Assembly (NCBI GenBank): GCA_003049485.1
Contig: PYST01000009.1
Location: forward strand, 62,001-126,000
DNA: 64,000 nt
Direction: 5' to 3'
DNA from: Ophioceras dolichostomum
Taxonomy: Eukaryota > Ascomycota > Sordariomycetes > Magnaporthales > Ophioceraceae
In this document: positions 60,335-64,000 of the stretch, in pieces
How the letters are laid out: the number at the start of each line of letters is the position of its first letter
How positions within the stretch are numbered: position 1 is the first letter of the stretch
Made by a program: the position numbers and the translations under genes
Notes under the pieces: model-generated
Told to the model about the DNA's origin: nothing
What the model saw: the letters and a program-made list of their open reading frames with translations, nothing else
The model's database searches: none

Positions 60335-63175
60335 ATGACGAAAGCACGACAAAGGGGGTTCAACCCCGTGTTCGTCAACCATGTGGTTGGCGTCCAACGG
60401 GCATCGAACCGCGTACGTCTTCTATCCCCTCGCTTTTCGCAATCACCCAACGCTTCCCGTCCATGGCCCTTTGTGAATTATCTTTCCTTCGGTCTGATTT
60501 GAGGCCAGACAGCCCGCCGTCGCCACAGCCAAAGAAACGCCGCCTACCCCCCAACCCAAAACTTGCTGTGCCCCGTAGAGCTAACATACGCCTCCTCCGC
60601 AGTTCGGCCGTCCCGATGTCGAGAAGGAGATCGCCGATCACATCGCCGAACACCCCGCGAACAACGAGGAGGATGAGGATTTCCTGGAGGACGAGACGGA
60701 CAGCGACGACGGCATGCCAATACCGATTCCGCAAGGGACAGCCAACTGGAACTCGTACACTGTGAACGATGAGGCTGCAGACGAGGAAAATGGCCCGAGC
60801 CCGGAGAGCTCCCCCGCTGAGCCTGAGGCTCCTCCCGAGGTTCCTCACTTCGCCCGTACACGGATGAACCTGACGGTCTTGTCGCAAGTCTTCAACGTGA
60901 GCATGGCCCCTCGCACACCATATTTTCTGTTTGCACCCCCGAATAGTCGGAAGGTGGTCGATGTCCCAGGCTGACCTTTGAGCACTGAGCACTGCCGCCC
61001 TCGTGGCTGCCACTGCTTCTCGCACACAACAGCTCTACTTCGTCGCAGTGCGGGGCAAGGTACATGTATACGTGCCGCAGAACGCTCCTCAGATCCTGCG
61101 CGAGACGCCGTTGCTTATCCTCCAGCCTCGCCCGAGCGAGCTGGCCCCGATGGCCAACGGGAATATCAGCCGTTCGTCGCCACACCAGATCAACAACATG
61201 GTCGCCGGTCAGCTGGGAGACTACGAGGTGATTGTGGCAGCTTTCGATGACGGAGACGTCGTCGCCTACTACACCCATCCGATCGCAGCCATGATCGAGC
61301 ACAACTCACGCCGGCACAGGAACTGGACCCCCATCACGAAGCCGCCACGCCAGTTCTTCCACGTCTCGGTTGGCCGATCCGCCTGGGGTCTCGCCGTCCA
61401 CAAGAAGTCGCGCCTCATCGCCGTGAGCAGCAACCTACATGAGATCACCGTTTTCGCCTTCGCTTTGAACCAGGATCCCGCCGCCGCCCAGGAAATGCTG
61501 CCGCCCTGGAGGACGAAGTTCGACAAATCGCCGCAGCTCCCCTGCGGCCTGACGGCGTTGGAGCTCGAGGAGAACTTCCGGACCCGGACGCGCGACTGGC
61601 GGATCATCTTAGCCCTCCCCAACTACGCCCAGAACCTCCCCAGCATCTCGTTCTGCGACGACGATAGGGGGTACGCGGACAAGGTTGTGGCGGTGGACAT
61701 CTCGGGCTTCTGCTACATCGTGGATATCTGGAAGCTCGGCGAGAGGGCCATCCGACTGCCGCCTTCAAAGGACGATATGTATGTGCACCCGCCCCGTGCG
61801 ACCCGTGCGATCCGTGATTTCTGCCTTCCCGTCCGTCTAGCTGGCGCAACTTCGTAAGGATGGAGGTGCTGACAATATGACAAACAGGCTCCGGTGCTGG
61901 GGCGCTCTGGTGATACCGGACAAGGTATTCATGCCTGTTGAGACCGCAGAGGCATTCGTGGGCGATTGCCCTACCGGGGTCGATAGCTTCGAAGCGCCCG
62001 ACGGCCGCATCGTTCTAGATATTACCAATAGCATAGCAAAGGTGCCAAACAACCCGACCGGTGGCCGCGTCGGCGTGTATCTTGGCATCAGGCCGCACCA
62101 GCCGCCGCCCGCGCCTCCGATCCAGATACCAGCCGTGTTCCCTCTGGAGACTGCAGGCGGCCTGGGAGGTGGTTATCACGTGGAGAGCGATGAAGACGAA
62201 TTTCTCGGCGGCTTCGTCCCTTCAACACGTGATGATCAGGTCATCAAGCCAGACCGGTGGAAAAACCTTAACCAAGTATCGCCGGAGGGGTACGCGGGAA
62301 CCTTGGTAGCCACCAAGCTCGACAACTCGGGGGAGGACGCGCTTGGCACGGAACTCGCCATGGTCATAGTGCCTAGTAGCGGGTTGGTGTATCGACAGGA
62401 CGGGTTGAGCCTCAGCCGCTTCTTCTCCCACATCCTCGCAGACCGCGGTCGCCAGCAGCGCGTGCTGGCCGTGACGCTGCGGGATGCCAACCAGACCGGG
62501 CAGCTCCCCCCTGCTATGGCACGGCGCTTCTCGATCCTCCGCACGTGCGAGACGGGCGTGGAGCTCTGCAGCCCCAGCGCCGACGGCATCAACGTCATGT
62601 GCCGCCGCCTGCTGGAGCTGTACAACCCGCGCAACGTCAAGGAGATGTGGGACGTGCCCATATCCCAGCAGATCGCCATAGTGCACCTCATCCCGGAGCT
62701 GAGCACCGTCGTCGTGGGGTCCATGTGCGGCCGCGTCGCCCTGCTGCGCCTGACCAAGGTCCTAAACGGCGGGCGCTTCCGCACCGGCTTCCGCGTCGAG
62801 TGGCTGCTCCCGCGCGTGGCGGAGGAGTCGGCCGGACTGCGGCCCCACGTCTGGCTCGCAGGCATGTCCGTGTCGCCCGTCCCGCAGGTGGGCGCCCAGG
62901 GGCTCAGGCTGAACCTCCTGTCGTCGTCGTCCACATCGGAGGGCTCCTCCTCCTCCTCTGAGGAGACCTATCGCGGCGGCAACGGTCGTGGCGCGAGTCG
63001 CGGTGGCGGTGGCGGCGGACCATCACGCCGACACGGGTTCGGATACAGCCTGAACGAGCACTACAAGCCGACCCCAAGGTGGCGGCTGTTCCTCCACTAT
63101 TTGGACCACACGGTGCTCACGTACACCATTGAGGGCGAGAGGGCCCAGGACACTACTCCTCCCCCTTCTGCTTGA
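60335..63175 (+). CDS. CRT10 family protein (ribonucleotide-reductase transcription regulator family)
   Basis: Predicted 801-residue protein. Exons 60335-60412, 60603-60896, 61033-61778, 61888-63175 (2406 nt, in frame). The start chosen is ATG-MTKARQRGFNPVFVNHVVG, with a GTACGT donor and a CTAAC branch before the CCGCAG acceptor; this first exon is the least certain part. An acidic segment follows (NNEEDEDFLEDETDSDDG), then beta-rich repeats resembling a WD40-type propeller (LYFVAVRGKVHVYVPQ, YEVIVAAFDDGDVVAYYT, AWGLAVHKKSRLIAVSSN, DKVVAVDISGFCYIVDIWKLG). The C-terminal half has RCWGALVIPDKVF, ISQQIAIVHLIPELSTVVVGSMCGRVALLRL and a Ser/Gly-rich insert before RWRLFLHYLDHTVLTYTIE. This order fits the CRT10 family; yeast Crt10 represses RNR2/RNR3 and affects hydroxyurea sensitivity. 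Role here is by homology. Confidence 0.82.
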
Positions 63176-64000
63176 AGGATGGATGGAAATGCTGTTCACC
63201 CACCCATCTATTTACGTACGCCTACGCCTGCCTGCCTGATACACACTTTTCTGTGTCAACTTCGCTTCGTCGCTGTGTTTGTGCCCGTTGATTTTTTGTC
63301 CACGACACGCACCGCTTTTTAGCGGCGTTACGTTGCGCTTTCGTTGAGTTCATGTTCTCTCTAGAGCGATCTCAAATTTCACGTTTTGCTTTGTTGCTCA
63401 TCGTCCCCTTTCCTCTGTTTTCACCCCTTTCACCAGGGCAGTTCGCCGCCCTCTCTGCAGCCATGCCATATCCAGAATAGACGGAATATGCCCAGGGCAG
63501 CTCTGCGCCGGGATGGAGGTTTGTAGGGGATGCTCGCAGATACACGCACACACACGCACACGCACACGCGCACAACACACTCTTGGGCTCTGGAGTTTTT
63601 CGGTTTGCTGGTTGTTGTCGGCCCCTGGTGCCGTTCGACGGGAGTTTACTTGCCCTGAAGTTTCCCACCCCCTTTTATTTATGCGGTCGGTTGCTGGATG
63701 GCGTTATTCAGAGAGAGAGACTGAGACATAATACCCCCTTTATTTTTTGCACGATTCGATTCCCTCTACCAACCAACTTACCTACCTATTCTTATCTGCT
63801 CTCGCCGATATTTATCCCTTTCTTCCCCTTATTCGCCTTATCTCACGCACAGGTACTTGACCTACTCTTACTTCATTTATTTAGAGGTACACTTTGGTGT
63901 GCCGTGCTTCTTTCTATCACAGTTTGTTCGGGTTTGATCATGGCTTTTAGTCTCGTTGCGTTGATTCTCGGCCTATTTGCCTGAGAACTGTTCAACCAAC
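63176..64000. other. 3' flank of the CRT10-type gene
   Basis: No coding region recognised. T-rich, with a CA/CG dinucleotide stretch at about 63540-63582. Probably the 3' UTR and downstream DNA; any next gene lies outside the window. Confidence 0.5.

Noticed and set aside
60380..60430. tRNA B-box-like GGTTCGATGCC on the minus strand
   Set aside because: No matching T-stem, acceptor stem or A box; it falls on the first exon and donor of the CRT10-type gene.

Overview
The window is nuclear DNA of a filamentous ascomycete (Pezizomycotina; a Sordariomycete is the best guess). Genes carry short introns with GTAAGT/GTACGT/GTGAGT donors, CTAAC/CTGAC-like branch sites and C/TAG acceptors. The proteins are typical of moulds (RTA1-like exporter, TauD-like dioxygenase, Zn2Cys6 factor, fungal 7TM receptor-like protein, CRT10). 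Coding exons are rich in G/C at third positions, while intergenic DNA is full of microsatellites and CCTA/TAGG-type words. I see no prokaryotic operons, rRNA, convincing tRNA, CRISPR, recognisable transposon or AT-rich RIP-type isochore.

I support eight protein genes. In order: (1) RTA1-like 7TM protein, minus, 715-2172, five exons; (2) NTF2+RRM+RGG protein of the G3BP/Nxt3/Bre5 type, plus, 5512-7439, four exons; (3) TauD-like Fe(II)/2-oxoglutarate dioxygenase, minus, 19778-21282, four exons; (4) Zn2Cys6 transcription factor, minus, 26325-29845, six exons; (5) divergent protein-kinase-like protein, plus, 39188-41029, one coding exon; (6) GPCR/frizzled-like 7TM protein, plus, 54152-56154, four exons; (7) membrane-anchored GH5 glycoside hydrolase, plus, 57944-59185, one exon; (8) CRT10 family protein, plus, 60335-63175, four exons. 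Exon borders were assembled by hand from reading frame and splice consensus.

The layout is gene-poor: about one gene per 8 kb, with gaps of 12.3 kb (7440-19777), 9.3 kb (29846-39187) and 13.1 kb (41030-54151). The gaps hold no coding region I can defend. They contain perfect short tandem repeats, purine/pyrimidine tracts, G-quadruplex-type runs and an over-represented palindrome, TACCTAGGTA, of which I count at least six exact copies, all outside the assigned coding exons. Genes 6-8 form the only compact cluster (54-63 kb, all plus strand).

The eight genes are not an obvious pathway. They cover membrane lipid/drug response (1), RNA-granule or deubiquitination biology (2), small-molecule oxidation (3), transcription (4), a kinase-like scaffold (5), sensing at the plasma membrane (6), cell-wall glycan processing (7) and ribonucleotide-reductase/DNA-damage regulation (8). 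I did not find a clear, new multi-gene system. The most interesting leads are the palindrome family, the HxE metal motif of the dioxygenase, the duplicated helical segment in the zinc-cluster factor, the degenerate kinase motifs, and a Cys-rich antisense frame near 32.8 kb.
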